Positions 22,880-32,398 of a stretch of DNA of 64,000 bases are shown here, piece by piece. The notes beneath the pieces are model-generated. The model made no database searches. It was not told where the DNA came from and worked only from the letters and a program-made list of their open reading frames with translations. Made by a program: the position numbers and the translations under genes. How positions within the stretch are numbered: the first letter of the stretch is position 1; each line of letters opens with the position of its first letter. The DNA is from Enterobacter ludwigii. GTDB lineage: Bacteria > Pseudomonadota > Gammaproteobacteria > Enterobacterales > Enterobacteriaceae. The stretch is from positions 678,475 through 742,474 of the forward strand of contig CEFQ01000005.1 in NCBI GenBank assembly GCA_900068845.1, read 5' to 3'.

Positions 22880-24058
22880 CTAATTTGTTGGCGAGGTCTT
22901 CATCGCCACTTTCTTCTTGCTGCTGCTGCCGATAAACGGTTTCTCGACAAACAGGTAGGTCAATTTCGCCACATAGAAGGAGGCGACAAAGAACAGCGTT
23001 GAGAGCAAGGTGTAAAACAGGAACGAATGCGGATAGAGCGTGTCTGGAATCTGCTTGATGAAGTAGAGCACCACACCGTGAATCAGATACAGGCTGTAAC
23101 TCACCTCACCAATCGACATCAGGGTTTTGTTTTCCAGAATGCCAAACACGGCGTTGCCACTGCTGACAATAAAGAAGATCACCGTCAGGCAGCAGAGGAA
23201 AATCAGATACCAGAAGGTGTTGCTGGTGAACGACAGTGAGAACAGCGACAGCGCAATCACCGCGCAGCCCGCAAGGCTGGAGGTTTTGTAGTGCGCAAAC
23301 ATGTCGCGGTACTTATACGCCAGATAGCCCATGGCAAAGCCCAGCACCGGACGCGGATCGGTATAGGTTTTACCCCACAGACGCAGCCCGACAGCCACGC
23401 AGAAAATCACCCCGATGGAGCCAAGAACCAGCAGCGTTTTATATTTGCCTTTGGTGGCACGGTTGAGCACGTAAATCAGTGGGATCGACAGATACAGCAG
23501 CCATTCAAGGCGCAATGTCCACTCAACACCGGCGTTAACATCTGCCGTCATAAAATCGCCAATGTGATAGCTACCAATGAATAGCAACCACAACACCGCA
23601 TCTTTCACCGCCGTGAGGCTATAGGTGAGATCGCCCTGCACCACGCCCACCGCGATAATGACAAATCCCGAGAACCAGAACATCGGTACGATACGGCGGA
23701 TACGCGACTTGAGCAGCTTATGCGTGAGCTGTCCCGGCGTCATGGTTTCATTATCCAGCCAGCGATAGAACAGGAAGGCGGAGATCATGAAGAACAGCAA
23801 TACACCGAATTTGCCCGAGTTGACGAAGAAGTTGCCTTCGGAGAACCAGGCAAAATAGTCTTTATCGAACACCCACTGACCATCCAATGAATAGATGTAG
23901 TGTGCGAAGTGCGAGAACGCCACGATGCTGGCCAGCAGCGCGCGCATACCAGAGATACTTTTAATACCGCTTTCGTTGTAAACGCCTTTGTGGAAGGAGA
24001 ATACTCGCAGAATGATTAGCGCCAGACAAAATGACAGCACCATGATTAATACATACAT
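22880..24058 (-). CDS. Acyltransferase family 3 within EPS operon
   Basis: 392 residues, about ten membrane helices. The conserved histidine block is VAFSHFAHYI (residues 46-55), with RALLAS before it; RRIVPMFWFSG and SYSLYLIHGVVLYF are further acyltransferase-3 blocks. Such proteins move acetyl groups onto extracytoplasmic sugars. A good AGGAG precedes the ATG at 24056-24058. It follows an SGNH hydrolase gene by 24 bases. The two probably act as a pair on the EPS, setting its O-acetylation. Neither lies in the amylovoran operon as I remember it. Alternative donors (succinyl) cannot be excluded. Confidence 0.85.
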   Translation of the reverse strand: MYVLIMVLSFCLALIILRVFSFHKGVYNESGIKSISGMRALLASIVAFSHFAHYIYSLDGQWVFDKDYFAWFSEGNFFVNSGKFGVLLFFMISAFLFYRWLDNETMTPGQLTHKLLKSRIRRIVPMFWFSGFVIIAVGVVQGDLTYSLTAVKDAVLWLLFIGSYHIGDFMTADVNAGVEWTLRLEWLLYLSIPLIYVLNRATKGKYKTLLVLGSIGVIFCVAVGLRLWGKTYTDPRPVLGFAMGYLAYKYRDMFAHYKTSSLAGCAVIALSLFSLSFTSNTFWYLIFLCCLTVIFFIVSSGNAVFGILENKTLMSIGEVSYSLYLIHGVVLYFIKQIPDTLYPHSFLFYTLLSTLFFVASFYVAKLTYLFVEKPFIGSSSKKKVAMKTSPTN

Positions 24059-24082
24059 GTCAGCTCCTGAATCTGAGTTGGG

Positions 24083-24805
24083 TTAGCTGCTGTGCCGCGA
24101 GAAAACGCTATCGAAGTTGCTGCTCAAAACGTTGAAGGTTCTTTCTGCTTTCTGTTTATAAAGCATCTCGTTCGGGTGAATGCAATCAGGCGACATCTCA
24201 GATTGCCAGTCACGGTTCTGTTTGATGACGCTGAATTGTTTCACAATCGGGACCTGCTGCTCTTTAGCCACTTCATTTAACTGATAAACATAAGGCCAGA
24301 CATTCCAGCGCTCGGCTTTGCCACAAATTGGATTCGGTTCCTGTAAAACCACCAGCTTGTTATTCGCCTTCGCGCCTTTCACTAGATCGGTGATGATGCG
24401 CTTGTACTCTTCCGGCGTTTCAATGCGCTCGCCTTTATCTTTGAAGAAATTGATGCGCGCATCGTTGATCGCATAGTTAATCAAAATCATATTGGCGTCG
24501 GATTTCGCCATGCGTTCTGACCAGTCCTGCGGTGTGTTGTCTTTGTTATAAACCAGCACCGAGACCTGTGCGCCGGGCATGCCGTGATTCTTCACCTCAA
24601 TGTTGTTGCCGTATTTCTCGCGCAACATCTGCTGTAAAAAACTCACTTCGTTATTTTTACTGATGATATTGCGATTGCCGGATGCGGTGACGCCCGCTGT
24701 TGTGGAGTCACCGTACGCCGCGATGATAAAGGTGCCGGGATGATCGTCTGCCTGCGCCAGTAACGGCGCAGAGGTGATCAGAACTGCCAGTAATGTCTTC
24801 CGCAT
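24083..24805 (-). CDS. Periplasmic SGNH/GDSL hydrolase within EPS operon
   Basis: 240 residues from the ATG at 24803-24805 (AGAGG just upstream). The signal peptide RKTLLAVLITSAPLLAQA puts it in the periplasm. Block I is AAYGDSTTAG with the nucleophile Ser, block II HGMPGAQV (Gly), block III NYAINDA (Asn), and block V DCIHPN (Asp-x-x-His). All four catalytic blocks are present, so it should be active as an esterase or acyltransferase. Between the EPS polymerase and an acyltransferase-3 gene it most likely removes or transfers O-acetyl groups on the polymer, comparable to AlgX/PatB-type roles. No specific family name is supported. Confidence 0.85.
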   Translation of the reverse strand: MRKTLLAVLITSAPLLAQADDHPGTFIIAAYGDSTTAGVTASGNRNIISKNNEVSFLQQMLREKYGNNIEVKNHGMPGAQVSVLVYNKDNTPQDWSERMAKSDANMILINYAINDARINFFKDKGERIETPEEYKRIITDLVKGAKANNKLVVLQEPNPICGKAERWNVWPYVYQLNEVAKEQQVPIVKQFSVIKQNRDWQSEMSPDCIHPNEMLYKQKAERTFNVLSSNFDSVFSRHSS

Positions 24806-24820
24806 ATTTCCTCTCATCGG

Positions 24821-25957
24821 TTAATGAAACAATTTGAATTCACGAGCAACTTCATAGCCAACAACGGCTTGCTTCAGTGAGATCGTGTTGTAATAGAGGT
24901 AATAAACAAGGAAGAAAGCAAACATCGCGAACATCGCGGGTTTAAGCGCGCGCTTTGACTGGAAGATCAGCGACGTCAAAATAATCGGTTCGACCTGCAG
25001 CAGGTAGTTCGACAGGCGCGCACCCGATGAGTAGTTATAGAAGAAGATCCTGATACCGCCGCCGATTGCGAAAGTGAGAATCAGCAGGTAATTCAGTTTC
25101 CACACTTCGTACTGATCGCGCTTGAGTTTGTTGCTCAGCATGAAGTAGACAAAGATGAACACCAGCATGATGTTTTTCAGGTTCGACACTGACACCACGC
25201 TGCCATCACCGGCATTCGACGCTTCATTACTGTAGCCTGCGGCCCTCTCCCCCATCGATCCCAGATGTCCGGCGATCAAGGCAATAAAGCCGGTACCGCC
25301 CACCACCGAGAGTGGCACACTGAACATAATGATGATCACTGGCCACCAGCGTGATTCCCGAATAAACAGGAACGGTATGATGGTGACGACCATCACGGCG
25401 GTGTTGTGACTGAGGAAGGACAGAATAAAGAAGGCAAACGCCCACCAGTATTGCTTGATATAAATGGTCCAAATTACGCCGAGAAACAGCGCCGAACTCA
25501 GGCCAAAACGAATCTGGTTAACGTCTTTGTTGATGAAGATGTGCGCCGAGTAAAGCGCCAATGCCAGCACCGGATACGGCGACATCTTTTTAAAGAAAAT
25601 CGCGTTAGTCGAGACTGCCAGAATACTGAACACAAACAGGAACACGCTGGCATTGTGTGAAAACAGGCTGGTGATCCATGCAATTGCAAAAATCAGCGGT
25701 TCATAACGGAAGAAGGCAACGGTATTAGCAAAACCGTTAACCTCAATACGGCGGATGAAGTCGGCAAAGAAACTGCGATATTGATAGTCATCCATCCCGG
25801 TGCCGAGACCGCGAATACCCGCAAAGACAATCAGCGTTACGGTGGCGATACACAGCAGGTAAGTCAGAATATGGGTGGTGCGTTCGTCTTTCTTCAACAG
25901 GATTTCGACCAGCGCAAGCAACAGTACAAACCCTGATAAATACCAATATGGAGCCAT
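24821..25957 (-). CDS. amsC: EPS polymerase, EpsG/Wzy-type (AmsC/WceL)
   Basis: 378 residues from ATG 25955-25957, with AAGGA 9 bases upstream. It has about ten to twelve membrane helices. AGIRGLGTGMDDYQYRSFF (~45-63) and the later HNTAVMVV block are hallmarks of EpsG-family polymerases, in which R, D and Y of this loop are conserved. It sits directly after wzc, the amsC/wceL slot, and is taken as the Wzy-type polymerase joining repeat units on the periplasmic face. The stop is 16 bases before the hydrolase start. Confidence 0.88.
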   Translation of the reverse strand: MAPYWYLSGFVLLLALVEILLKKDERTTHILTYLLCIATVTLIVFAGIRGLGTGMDDYQYRSFFADFIRRIEVNGFANTVAFFRYEPLIFAIAWITSLFSHNASVFLFVFSILAVSTNAIFFKKMSPYPVLALALYSAHIFINKDVNQIRFGLSSALFLGVIWTIYIKQYWWAFAFFILSFLSHNTAVMVVTIIPFLFIRESRWWPVIIIMFSVPLSVVGGTGFIALIAGHLGSMGERAAGYSNEASNAGDGSVVSVSNLKNIMLVFIFVYFMLSNKLKRDQYEVWKLNYLLILTFAIGGGIRIFFYNYSSGARLSNYLLQVEPIILTSLIFQSKRALKPAMFAMFAFFLVYYLYYNTISLKQAVVGYEVAREFKLFH

Positions 25958-26137
25958 GGTGTGATTCCTTAATTCCACAAGTTCTCATGCCAACAGTGGC
26001 TTTTATGGCGTTATAGAGAGAATCACCTGTGTAAATCGTTGCGTGTCGTCATTCAAACGGTGCGATCAAAAGGGGCGGTCAACCCGCCCCTCTCTTCACC
26101 GGATTACCCTCATCATTAACGGTCAATGACGGGCAAA

Positions 26138-28315
26138 TTAACTTTTGGTCGGTTTGCCATACTCGTAGTCGTAATAGTCGTAACCGTAACCATACGAGTT
26201 GGCGGCTTTACGCACCACGGCGTTGAGGATCACACCTTTAATCTCAATACCGTTCTGTGCAAAGCGTTTGAAGCTGACATCCAGTTCTTTCGGCGTGTTG
26301 GTTTCAAAACGCGCCACCATCAGCGAAGTACCGGCCAGTTTGCCGATGATAGATGCATCGGTTACCGCCAGAATTGGTGGCGTATCAATCAACACCAGAT
26401 CGTAGTTCTTGCTCGCCCAATCCAGCAGCTCACCCATGCGACGATGCATCAGCAGTTCAGATGGGTTCGGCGGCACCTGTCCGCGAGGCAGGAAGTCAAA
26501 ACCGTACGGGCCTTTCTGAATCAGCGCTGGGCTGAATTCGGTTTTGCCAGACAATACGTTGGACAAGCCTGATTTGTTATCAGCTGACAGCAATTCGTGG
26601 GTATAACCGCGACGCATATCACCATCGATGAACAGTACGCGTTGGCCCGCTTTTGCTACCAGCGTTGCCAGGTTGGCACAGATAAAGGTTTTACCAATAC
26701 CTGGGCTGGCGCCGGTGATCATCAGGATGTTGTTTTTTGCTTCCATCATCGCGAAGTGCAGGCTGGTACGCAGGCTACGGATCGCTTCAATTGACAGGTC
26801 GGTTGGATTACCCAAGGCCAGCAGCGTTTCGTGCGGATCGGTTTTCACCTTGTTGCCACGACGCGCCAGTGCTTCGGTATCTTTCTTACGTTGCCATTCA
26901 GACAGCGGCACGCTGGCGTAGACGTTCATGCCCAGCTCTTCCAGCTGCTCTGGATTCTCGATACCGTGATGCAACAACGCTTTCAGCAATACCAGACCCA
27001 CAGAAACCATCAGACCCAGAATCACGCTAGCAGCGATAATCAGCAGCTTCTTCGGTGCCACAGGGCTGTTACCGGTTGCCGCGCCATCGATGATGCGCAC
27101 ATCACCCACGGTGCTGGCTTTACTGATACCCAGCTCTTGCTGACGGTTCAGCAACTGCATGTAGATTTCCTGACCCGACTGCACATCACGCGTCAGACGC
27201 AAGATCTCTTGCTGCGTTTGTGGCATCTGAGAAATCTTTTTGTTCAGCGTTGCCTGCTCACCTTCCAGCGTTTTGCGTTTTTCCAGCAAGGCGCGATAGG
27301 TTGGGTGATCTTTAGTAAACAGCTGAGAAACTTCGGCTTCACGGAAGGTCAGTTCGTTCAACTGGCTCTGCACGCTGACAGAAGAATCCAGCGCAGATTT
27401 CGCTTCCAGCGACAGGTCAACCGACTCGTTCTGGCGACGGAAGGTGTTCAGCTTATCTTCCGCATCATCCAGTTTGCCACGCACTTGCGGCAGCTGATTG
27501 CGCAGGAATTCCAGGCTCTTTTCCGCTTGCTCAGATTTGCGTTCAACGTTCTGCAGCAGGTAGTTATTAACGATTTGGTTCAGTACTTTGCTGATCTGCT
27601 CTGGATCTTCACCCAGATACTCCAGACCCAGCACACCGGTGTCTTTGCCTTTGTCGGCAACGGTCAGGTTGGCCAGTACCGAGTTAATGGCTTGCAGCTC
27701 GTTCAGCTTGGTTACGCTGAAGCTGGTGCCCTCATCGGCATTGATACCGCTGACCAGCATGGTGACGTCACCGTGCGTTTCCAGCTGACCGACTTTACCT
27801 TTGAACAGCTCATCGCCATCCGCTGACACGGTGTACGAGTCAGGACCGGTTACTTCCAGTTCGACGGTGCGCTTATCAATGGTGCGTGGAATTTCCAGGC
27901 GGGAGATCGCCACGGTTGATGGCTTGTTGCCCATCAGGCGCGACAGACCTTTACCAATCACCGGGAAATAGTTCTGGGTGACAACGGTATCCAGTCCCAG
28001 ATCGGCAACGGTTTTACCGATAACCATGCGCGATTCGAGAATCTGAATCTCAGTATCGGATGCTGGCGTTGGCGGCAGAATGCTGTCGAGCTCATTCAGC
28101 ACCGAGCTGGCGTTCTTTTGCTCAACCTGCACCATGGCATCAGCGCTGTAAATCGGTGTTGCAAACAGTGTGTAGAGGGTTGCCACCAGCATAAAGAAAG
28201 CGGTAACGGCAACAATGATCCAGCGATGATCAATCAGCTGTCCCACAAGATGCGCCAGATCCCATCCATTCGAATCTTCCTTTGGCGCGGTCATAACCTT
28301 GTTTTTGATATTCAT
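26138..28315 (-). CDS. wzc: EPS tyrosine autokinase Wzc/AmsA
   Basis: 725 residues from the ATG at 28313-28315 (GGGA upstream, just after the wzb stop). N-terminal Wzz chain-length domain with membrane helices near 30-50 and ~430-450, and a coiled-coil periplasmic part. The cytoplasmic BY-kinase domain has Walker A GASPGIGKTFIC (~540), Walker A' VLFIDGDMRR and Walker B LVLIDTPPILAV. The C-terminus is a Tyr cluster (YGYGYDYYDYEYG), the autophosphorylation tail. It controls polymerisation and export with Wza and Wzb. Size and all motifs are normal for the AmsA/Wzc family. Confidence 0.97.
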   Translation of the reverse strand: MNIKNKVMTAPKEDSNGWDLAHLVGQLIDHRWIIVAVTAFFMLVATLYTLFATPIYSADAMVQVEQKNASSVLNELDSILPPTPASDTEIQILESRMVIGKTVADLGLDTVVTQNYFPVIGKGLSRLMGNKPSTVAISRLEIPRTIDKRTVELEVTGPDSYTVSADGDELFKGKVGQLETHGDVTMLVSGINADEGTSFSVTKLNELQAINSVLANLTVADKGKDTGVLGLEYLGEDPEQISKVLNQIVNNYLLQNVERKSEQAEKSLEFLRNQLPQVRGKLDDAEDKLNTFRRQNESVDLSLEAKSALDSSVSVQSQLNELTFREAEVSQLFTKDHPTYRALLEKRKTLEGEQATLNKKISQMPQTQQEILRLTRDVQSGQEIYMQLLNRQQELGISKASTVGDVRIIDGAATGNSPVAPKKLLIIAASVILGLMVSVGLVLLKALLHHGIENPEQLEELGMNVYASVPLSEWQRKKDTEALARRGNKVKTDPHETLLALGNPTDLSIEAIRSLRTSLHFAMMEAKNNILMITGASPGIGKTFICANLATLVAKAGQRVLFIDGDMRRGYTHELLSADNKSGLSNVLSGKTEFSPALIQKGPYGFDFLPRGQVPPNPSELLMHRRMGELLDWASKNYDLVLIDTPPILAVTDASIIGKLAGTSLMVARFETNTPKELDVSFKRFAQNGIEIKGVILNAVVRKAANSYGYGYDYYDYEYGKPTKS

Positions 28316-28327
28316 GGATAATCCCAA

Positions 28328-28762
28328 CTATCTGCTTAATACGTTGACCCATTTCTGGGTAGCGTTTTCCAGTAACCCGTAGACCTCTTCAAAGGCCTCG
28401 CGACTTTTTTTGTACGGATCCGCAATTTCATGCTGGTTGAGCCAGTGGCCAAGCAGCATGGTTTTTCCGCGTGCGGCTGGATCGATGCGATTCACCTGCT
28501 CAATATGGCGCTTTTCCATTACCAGAATCAGGTCATAGTCACGACACATGCTGGCCGTTAACTGCTGTGCCTGATGACCCTCGAGCGACACGCCGTGCTC
28601 GGCGGCCACATCGATGGCTTTCTGGTCCGCCGGATAGCCTTGCAGCGCACTGAGCCCTGCGGAGGCGATCCGGATGTTGGGTAGCGCGCGTTTGAACAGA
28701 CGCTCTCCGGTGGGAGAGCGGCAAATGTTGCCGACGCAGACGACTAACACGGACTTAATCAT
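28328..28762 (-). CDS. wzb: Low-molecular-weight protein-tyrosine phosphatase Wzb/AmsI
   Basis: 144 residues. The catalytic loop VCVGNICRSPTG (8-19) fits C-x5-R-S with Cys9 and Arg15. The general-acid Asp lies in IADPYKKS (~115-122). It dephosphorylates the Wzc tyrosine cluster in the cytoplasm, keeping the cycle needed for EPS export. It overlaps nothing but sits 9 bases after the wza stop and 12 bases before the wzc start. Confidence 0.96.
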   Translation of the reverse strand: MIKSVLVVCVGNICRSPTGERLFKRALPNIRIASAGLSALQGYPADQKAIDVAAEHGVSLEGHQAQQLTASMCRDYDLILVMEKRHIEQVNRIDPAARGKTMLLGHWLNQHEIADPYKKSREAFEEVYGLLENATQKWVNVLSR

Positions 28763-28771
28763 GGCGAACCC

Positions 28772-29908
28772 TTAGTTCGACCAGTTGCGGAAACGAAGCG
28801 CCGCGGAGCTGGCATCGTCAACACCTACGATGGTCGGCAACAGGCTTGAAATCACACGGTTCCAACGGGTAATTGGTGTCGCGGTGACATAAACGATGTC
28901 GTACGGCTCCAGTTGGAATTCGGTGCCCATCACCATCGATGCCGCATCTTTGGTATTCAACTGATAGATGTTGGCAATTTTGGTGCGGTTGGTGCCGCGG
29001 ATCGGACGAATCACGAACACGCCGGTGGCATCAGACGTGGTCTGATCCATACCCTGCGAGTTGCCCAGTGCTTCGGCCAGCGTCATGCCGCTGCGGTCCA
29101 TCTTCAGCGTTGACTGCTGCTTCACTTCGCCCATCACGAAGACTTTCAAGTCATCGTTACGCGGAACGTAGAGGATATCGCCCGGATAAAGCAGATGGTT
29201 TTGGCTCAGGTCGCCGTTTTGCATCAGCGCCTGCAACGAAAGACGTTGTTCTTTGCCGTTGTGCGTCAGCACCACGTTGCGCCAGTCAGCGTCAGCGGCT
29301 AAACCACCAGCGGCGTTGACGGCATCCAGCACGGTCAGCGGCACGTTAGTGATCGCCTGTTGTCCGGAGGTGGTCACCGAACCGGTAACGTAGGCTTTCT
29401 GCGAACGGAACGAGGCGACGTTTACGTCAACCTGCGGACTTTCAATGAACTGTGCCAGACGACGCGCCACTTCGCTGCGGATCTCGGTGACGGTTCGGCC
29501 CGCTACGCGGACTTTACCGATGTACGGGTAGAAGATGGTGCCATCCGCCTGCACCCAGTTGCCGGTGTCGCTGGCGCTACGGTATTGACCGGCTGGTGTG
29601 GTCAGCTCTGGGTGATCCCAGACGGTGACGTTGAGTACGTCGCCAACACCGATGCGGTATTCGTAGCTCTGGATTTCGTTTTGCAGCATCGGGTTAGCCT
29701 GCGCGACTAACGGCTTCGGACGCATCTGTTCAACCAGACGCGGCGTCAGCGGGAAGACGTTGACATATTTGTCGATGTCATAGTTGCTATCCTGTTGCTC
29801 TATGACATCTTTTCCACTGGTGGAAAGGTGAGAACCCGGCTCAATAGTACATCCGGAGAGAAAAGTCGCGGATACCAGTAAAGGTATCAATTTAATTTTC
29901 ATTATCAT
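28772..29908 (-). CDS. wza: Outer-membrane EPS export lipoprotein Wza/AmsH
   Basis: 378 residues. The lipobox FLSGC puts the lipidated Cys at residue 20, so it is an outer-membrane lipoprotein. The polysaccharide export domain starts at [20 protein letters not shown] (~86-105), followed by SLBB repeats ([17 protein letters not shown] and [12 protein letters not shown]). The C-terminal ~40 residues form the amphipathic barrel helix ending in RFRNWSN. It makes the octameric export pore. An alternative start two codons downstream (29902) is equally possible. First of the export set wza-wzb-wzc after the 268-base gap following amsG. Confidence 0.96.
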   Translation of the reverse strand: MIMKIKLIPLLVSATFLSGCTIEPGSHLSTSGKDVIEQQDSNYDIDKYVNVFPLTPRLVEQMRPKPLVAQANPMLQNEIQSYEYRIGVGDVLNVTVWDHPELTTPAGQYRSASDTGNWVQADGTIFYPYIGKVRVAGRTVTEIRSEVARRLAQFIESPQVDVNVASFRSQKAYVTGSVTTSGQQAITNVPLTVLDAVNAAGGLAADADWRNVVLTHNGKEQRLSLQALMQNGDLSQNHLLYPGDILYVPRNDDLKVFVMGEVKQQSTLKMDRSGMTLAEALGNSQGMDQTTSDATGVFVIRPIRGTNRTKIANIYQLNTKDAASMVMGTEFQLEPYDIVYVTATPITRWNRVISSLLPTIVGVDDASSAALRFRNWSN

Positions 29909-30139
29909 CTGATTCTTCGCTATCAGTTATTGATTGATAGAGGCGAAATCGCCCGCTGTGTAGCGTCTTACAAAAAGTTAATGTGACGGGTTAAACACTG
30001 AAACTGTGGGTCATTATTATGCGCTCCCTTGGTTTTATGTTGTCACCGAGTCTAAAGACGACATCAATTAAAATGGTTTATACAGACTCAATAAGTGCAG
30101 CTGTCAAATAACGACACACCCAGCACCGGCAGTTTTCAA

Positions 30140-30164
30140 CCGGGGATAATAGTGCCCTCCCCGG
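30140..30164 (-). terminator. Hairpin after wceG/amsG, possible partial terminator or mRNA processing site
   Basis: A 7-bp stem (CCGGGGA with TCCCCGG) with an 11-nt loop lies 13 bases after the amsG stop. There is no T-run, so it is not a clear terminator. The rest of the 268-base gap to wza (29909-30139) has no coding potential that I can support. Confidence 0.3.
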
Positions 30165-30176
30165 CCTCGCTGTCTA

Positions 30177-31610
30177 TCAATAGGCGCCATCGCGTTTCAG
30201 CACTACGCCAACCGTCTTAAACAGAATCGCAATGTCATTCCACAGCGACCAGTTCTTGACATACCACGAGTCGAAATAGACGCGTGTTTCATAGTCAACG
30301 TCGTTACGACCGCTAACCTGCCACAATCCCGTCATGCCTGGCTTTGCCATCAGGTAATAATCGACGTCACCGGCATAACGGCAGAGTTCATCTTCAATAA
30401 CCGGGCGCGGCCCCACCAGGCTCATATCGCCACGTACCACGTTCCACAGCTGCGGCAGCTCATCCAGACTGGTTTTACGGATGAAATGACCGACTTTGGT
30501 AATGCGCGGATCGTTCTTCAGTTTGAAATCTTTATCCCACTCGGCACGGGCCACGGGGTCGGTACGCAGTACCTCTTCCAGCACCTCTTTCGAGTTGATC
30601 ACCATCGAGCGGAATTTCAGGCATTTGAACTTACGGCCGCCCAAACCAACACGTTCATGACCGTAAATCGGTGGTCCACCATCGCGGCCAACCATAAAGC
30701 CGAGTACCAGCAGCGCCGGGGACAGCGCGAGGATAATGCTGAGCGCGCCGACGATATCGAATGCACGCTTAAGGAAACGTGAAGTGCGCTTCGCCAGATT
30801 GTTATTGACGCGCAGAATCATCACTTCATGGCTGAAGATGTAAGCCATGTCGGTGCCGTAAAGCGGTACACCGCGCAGCGTTGGGATCACGGAAACCGAG
30901 CGGCAATTATGCATCGCGAGGGTTTTCAGCCAGTGATCGCGGTGCTGACTCTGTTCGAACTCCACCGCCACGATGAACTGGGTTTCGCTGTTAGTCAGCT
31001 GCCACAGCTCTTGTTCGTTGTGCAGAACGGGCACGCCTGAGATGCTGGCCTGCGGGCTGCTCTTATCAACATCGAAGAAGGCAATCACATCAAAGCCCAT
31101 CACCTCTTCGCTCTGCAGCGCCTGCCAGGCTTCCTGCGCATTACGGCTGCTGCCGATGATGATAGTTTGCTTCTTCCACATGCCGTAATGATTCAATACG
31201 CGTTTAGAGATGGAGCGCGCCAGTGGAATCAGAATCAGCGCCAGAATCCAGGTAGCAACCCAGACAAAGCGCGACATTTGCCATTGTGAAAGTGCTGAAA
31301 TTGACAAATCAATGACAGAGAAAATGAGAATGGTACGAAAGATCTCTTTGAGCTCGAACCAGAATGGCTTGCGGTAAGTATAATGACGCAGGCGAACCCA
31401 GAACCAACCTACGCAAATAATGGAGAGAGCAATGTGCGTAGCAATTTTTAAATGCAGGTATTTTTCAGATATATCTGCCAAAGGAGAATGGGTGAACGAA
31501 TTAACCAACGCCATCGCAATAAATAATGCGGCGTTGAAACAAATTAAATCCGAGCATGCCAGTAAAAATTTGGTCAGGAGACTTTTATATGTAATTTCGT
31601 TATCGCGCAT
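30177..31610 (-). CDS. wceG: Undecaprenyl-phosphate galactose phosphotransferase AmsG/WceG
   Basis: 477 residues, the length of AmsG/WbaP. N-terminal membrane helices within the first ~140 residues, then a CoA-binding-like segment ([12 protein letters not shown]). The C-terminal sugar-transferase domain has [20 protein letters not shown] in part, [29 protein letters not shown] and [11 protein letters not shown]. It starts the EPS repeat unit by moving Gal-1-P (or Glc-1-P) from UDP-sugar to undecaprenyl phosphate in the inner membrane. First gene of the EPS operon, behind a leader of about 400 bases carrying JUMPstart. Confidence 0.95.
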   Translation of the reverse strand: MRDNEITYKSLLTKFLLACSDLICFNAALFIAMALVNSFTHSPLADISEKYLHLKIATHIALSIICVGWFWVRLRHYTYRKPFWFELKEIFRTILIFSVIDLSISALSQWQMSRFVWVATWILALILIPLARSISKRVLNHYGMWKKQTIIIGSSRNAQEAWQALQSEEVMGFDVIAFFDVDKSSPQASISGVPVLHNEQELWQLTNSETQFIVAVEFEQSQHRDHWLKTLAMHNCRSVSVIPTLRGVPLYGTDMAYIFSHEVMILRVNNNLAKRTSRFLKRAFDIVGALSIILALSPALLVLGFMVGRDGGPPIYGHERVGLGGRKFKCLKFRSMVINSKEVLEEVLRTDPVARAEWDKDFKLKNDPRITKVGHFIRKTSLDELPQLWNVVRGDMSLVGPRPVIEDELCRYAGDVDYYLMAKPGMTGLWQVSGRNDVDYETRVYFDSWYVKNWSLWNDIAILFKTVGVVLKRDGAY

Positions 31611-31834
31611 ATTTAACTCTTTTATATTATTTCTTTAATCCCTAACGCCTCAACGCTGTTTAATAAACGAGCGATATATTCACTGCATTTGTTGAGGCAA
31701 TCTGCGGTAAATTCTCTGAGGTCAAAACCAACTCTCGCATTAGTAAGCAAGAGAATCTTGATTAATACCAACAGATTAGTCCGACTTCCCTTACCACAGT
31801 GACAGACCATTTAACCAAGATAAGGCGTTTCAGG

Positions 31835-31873
31835 CACGCTACCGCCCTTGGCTGTCGCTGCCAATACCGCTTC
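31835..31873 (-). promoter_or_regulatory. JUMPstart element with exact ops 12-mer upstream of wceG
   Basis: On the minus strand 31846-31835 reads GGCGGTAGCGTG, the full ops consensus. It is preceded by TTGGCAGC...AGCCAAG, the left part of JUMPstart (two or three differences). This is the RfaH loading site for the ~18-kb EPS operon. It lies 225 bases before the wceG start. RfaH control of a group-1-like EPS operon follows from family knowledge. Confidence 0.92.
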
Positions 31874-32017
31874 CGTCATCCTATTTACAGCCTGTTTTAT
31901 GCGGCATTTCGCGCTAATTACCGGCCGTGGTCCGCGTGCGATCACAATTCGCAACATTAGGAGGCTAAGGAGCACGCTATTAACAACATTGGCGCAGACA
32001 TTTACTAACACGTTGCT

Positions 32018-32045
32018 ATACTAGTTATTACTGGCTTGTTTACAA
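32018..32045 (-). promoter_or_regulatory. Candidate sigma-70 promoter for the EPS operon
   Basis: On the minus strand TTGTAA (32045-32040) and TAGTAT (32023-32018) are spaced by 16 bases. A start near 32011 would give a leader of about 400 bases with the JUMPstart inside it. Neither hexamer is strong, as expected for a promoter that needs an activator such as RcsAB. Confidence 0.4.
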
Positions 32046-32072
32046 GTAGGCCCCGTCTTCCCTGCACTATTT

Positions 32073-32086
32073 TAGGAAAAAGACTA
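32073..32086. promoter_or_regulatory. Candidate RcsAB box
   Basis: TAGGAAAAAGACTA matches 11 of 14 positions of the published RcsAB consensus TRVGAAWAWTSYGR. It lies ~35 bases upstream of the candidate -35 and about 470 bases upstream of the wceG start, in a similar region to the amsG box of E. amylovora. The right half is weak, so the call is tentative. Confidence 0.35.
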
Positions 32087-32329
32087 CCAGCCATAAGTAT
32101 TGATGCCAGCCCTTTCAGGCCATTCCTCAGCAAAATTCAGATTAATTCGATACTCAACGACTCAATATGCTGCATTAAAAATGCGCGAGCTTAGTGACTA
32201 AAAAAAAATAATAGCGTGCTTCATTCACGTGCAATCTTTATCCATAATTTCATCTTTTCGGTGCAAACCGGCAATCGCGGTTATTCTTCTTTCTTAGTCG
32301 CACCGCGGATTGACCGTGTTAGCGGCTAT
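32087..32329. other. Intergenic region between EPS promoter and yegH
   Basis: No gene is visible. The stretch is moderately AT-rich, with A-runs near 32200. It probably holds further regulatory DNA for the divergent EPS and yegH units, but I see no defined motif. Confidence 0.4.
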
Positions 32330-32358
32330 TTGTAGGCTTTAGGCCGTTTCACTATCAT
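32330..32358 (+). promoter_or_regulatory. Candidate promoter for yegH
   Basis: TTGTAG (32330-32335) and TATCAT (32353-32358) are 17 bases apart, 41 bases before the yegH ATG. Confidence 0.45.
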
Positions 32359-32398
32359 CAGATTAAACATATGACACAGACATTAAGGTGATTAACGC

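Noticed and set aside
26831..27826. Long open frame (331 codons) on the plus strand
   Set aside because: It is the shadow of wzc on the opposite strand; low-complexity Gln/His/Arg-rich translation and no ribosome site.
31811..32011. 66-codon minus-strand frame across the JUMPstart
   Set aside because: It covers the ops element and has no ribosome site; the DNA is explained by regulation.
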